64,000 bases of DNA from Coprothermobacter platensis DSM 11748. Lineage in GTDB: Bacteria > Coprothermobacterota > Coprothermobacteria > Coprothermobacterales > Coprothermobacteraceae. The notes beneath the pieces are model-generated. The model was given only the letters and a program-made list of their open reading frames with translations, had not been told where the DNA came from and made no database searches. Position 1 is the stretch's first letter, and every line of letters starts with the position of its first letter. The stretch is from the NCBI RefSeq assembly GCF_000378005.1, contig NZ_KB899040.1, forward strand, positions 1,187,340 to 1,251,339. Direction: 5' to 3'. Below are positions 63,334 to 64,000 of this stretch, one piece after another. The position numbers and the translations under genes were made by a program.

Positions 63334-63600
63334 ATGGGCTCGGAAGATCAGATAAGTAACGATATAAATAACAAGCTTGGAAATGCATTCAAATCTGGAG
63401 CAAGAAAAGCATCAAAGGCCATGCTGAATGCCATTAAACCTGTTCTTGTAGCTCTACTACCCTATGTGCTCATGATTGCCGTCATATTTTTCCTGATGCT
63501 TATTGTCGGGAGCTCGTTTACGTATGGAGGAACTGATATCAGCTTTGGAAGTACCAATAATGCTACAACTACTACACCATCAAATATGGAAAAGTGGTAA
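63334..63600 (+). CDS. Small single-helix membrane protein
   Basis: An 88-residue protein from ATG 63334 (GGTGGG upstream). A polar basic N-terminus (NNKLGNAFKSGARKASKAMLNAI) is followed by one membrane helix (about 43-64) and a short outside tail rich in Thr, Ser and Asn. The plan resembles the N-terminus of longer conjugation-type wall hydrolases, so it may be a truncated remnant. No family is confirmed. Confidence 0.5.
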   Translation: MGSEDQISNDINNKLGNAFKSGARKASKAMLNAIKPVLVALLPYVLMIAVIFFLMLIVGSSFTYGGTDISFGSTNNATTTTPSNMEKW

Positions 63601-63774
63601 ATGTGATAAGAGGTCAAGATTGATAAAAACAGAAAGGTACACCGTATTTGCGAGGAGGAAATGACGGCATAAGGGAAAAGATGCGAAGGCGAAAATAAAG
63701 CCAACCAATTAAAAATAAAGTGCTCAAGTTGGAAACCGTTTCGAAGTTAAACTGTAAAAACGCACTGAAAGATA

Positions 63775-64000
63775 TATTTAATTCCTTCAAGGTACTTTAG
63801 AAACACAATCTCTGCCACCCAATCCTTACCATTACTCACGGTTTTAATTCCTTCAAGGTACTTTAGAAACTTTTGTCTGTTTTAATGGCTTTCATTTCGT
63901 CTTGCGAGTTTTAATTCCTTCAAGGTACTTTAGAAACTTATATTTAACGAAATAAACTTCTCCTGCAAATGGATGTTTTAATTCCTTCAAGGTACTTTAG
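63775..64000 (-). CRISPR. CRISPR array, trailing end (continues beyond window)
   Basis: Four copies of a 30-base repeat: 63775-63804 (two changes at its outer end), 63841-63870, 63908-63937 and 63975-64000 (cut by the window). Spacers are 36, 37 and 37 bases and all differ. In the minus-strand sense the repeat begins GTTTCTAAAGTACC and ends GGAATTAAAAC, like many type I-B repeats of thermophiles whose crRNA tag is ATTGAAAC. The degenerate repeat is then at the trailer end, so leader and newest spacers lie to the right. No cas gene is in the window. Confidence 0.97.

Overview
This looks like a bacterial chromosome segment of moderate GC with short intergenic gaps, strong AGGAGG-type ribosome binding sites and frequent GTG starts. 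An anaerobic, peptide- and sugar-acid-fermenting thermophile fits (tryptophanase, 5-oxoprolinase PxpABC, BlaI/M56, SipW/TasA-like export, a thermophile-style CRISPR repeat). My best guess is a Coprothermobacter-like organism. That is an inference from gene content, not a search result.

Layout. 0-3.3 kb: sugar-acid operon (UxaA-family dehydratase cut by the window edge, D-galactonate dehydratase, KDPG/KDPGal aldolase) ending in an HPr gene. 3.3-6.1 kb: GNAT acetyltransferase, radC, a small ORF and dinB. 6.1-8.7 kb: a decayed gene, a pgaD-pgaC pair whose pgaC carries an in-frame stop, and a relic of a chemoreceptor sensor domain lying just before an intact chemoreceptor (8.8-10.8 kb). 10.9-13.5 kb: pxpBCA. 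13.5-22.4 kb: a lipoprotein relic, an LCP protein, then three tandem modules of membrane-anchored protein plus lipoprotein, each with the same promoter and a leader that may fold in two ways. 22.6-26.1 kb: polysaccharide deacetylase, MsrB-MsrA fusion, tryptophanase. 26.3-29.7 kb: a BlaI regulator and an M56 sensor fused to an Asp-box domain, with two candidate BlaI operators. 29.8-33.0 kb: GntR regulator divergent from a hydratase-aldolase and a BenE-family transporter. 33.4-45.5 kb: a defence operon read as BREX type 4 (PAPS-reductase/ferredoxin/DUF4007 protein, second DUF4007 protein, 1415-residue ATPase, PglZ, BrxL-like AAA+ protein), followed by a small acidic protein and csaA. 45.9-47.2 kb: cobalamin riboswitch and a BtuF-like protein. 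47.3-51.7 kb: oxidoreductase, two amino-acid permeases and a truncated yjbQ. 51.8-54.7 kb: TasA-like protein, SipW signal peptidase and DNRLRE protein. 54.9-59.4 kb: ABC exporter and a flavin/Fe-S enoate-reductase-type enzyme. 59.8-64 kb: a membrane protein, a gene-poor stretch, an IS200/IS605 element (tnpA, tnpB) and the trailing end of a CRISPR array.

The parts most worth attention are the BREX type 4 operon (sulfur/iron-sulfur chemistry, no methyltransferase in the window) and the 14.9-22.4 kb family of membrane protein/lipoprotein modules, which I cannot assign to a described system. Signs of gene decay are common: relics at 6.2, 8.4, 13.5, 33.1 and 50.1 kb and premature stops in pgaC and in the first module.
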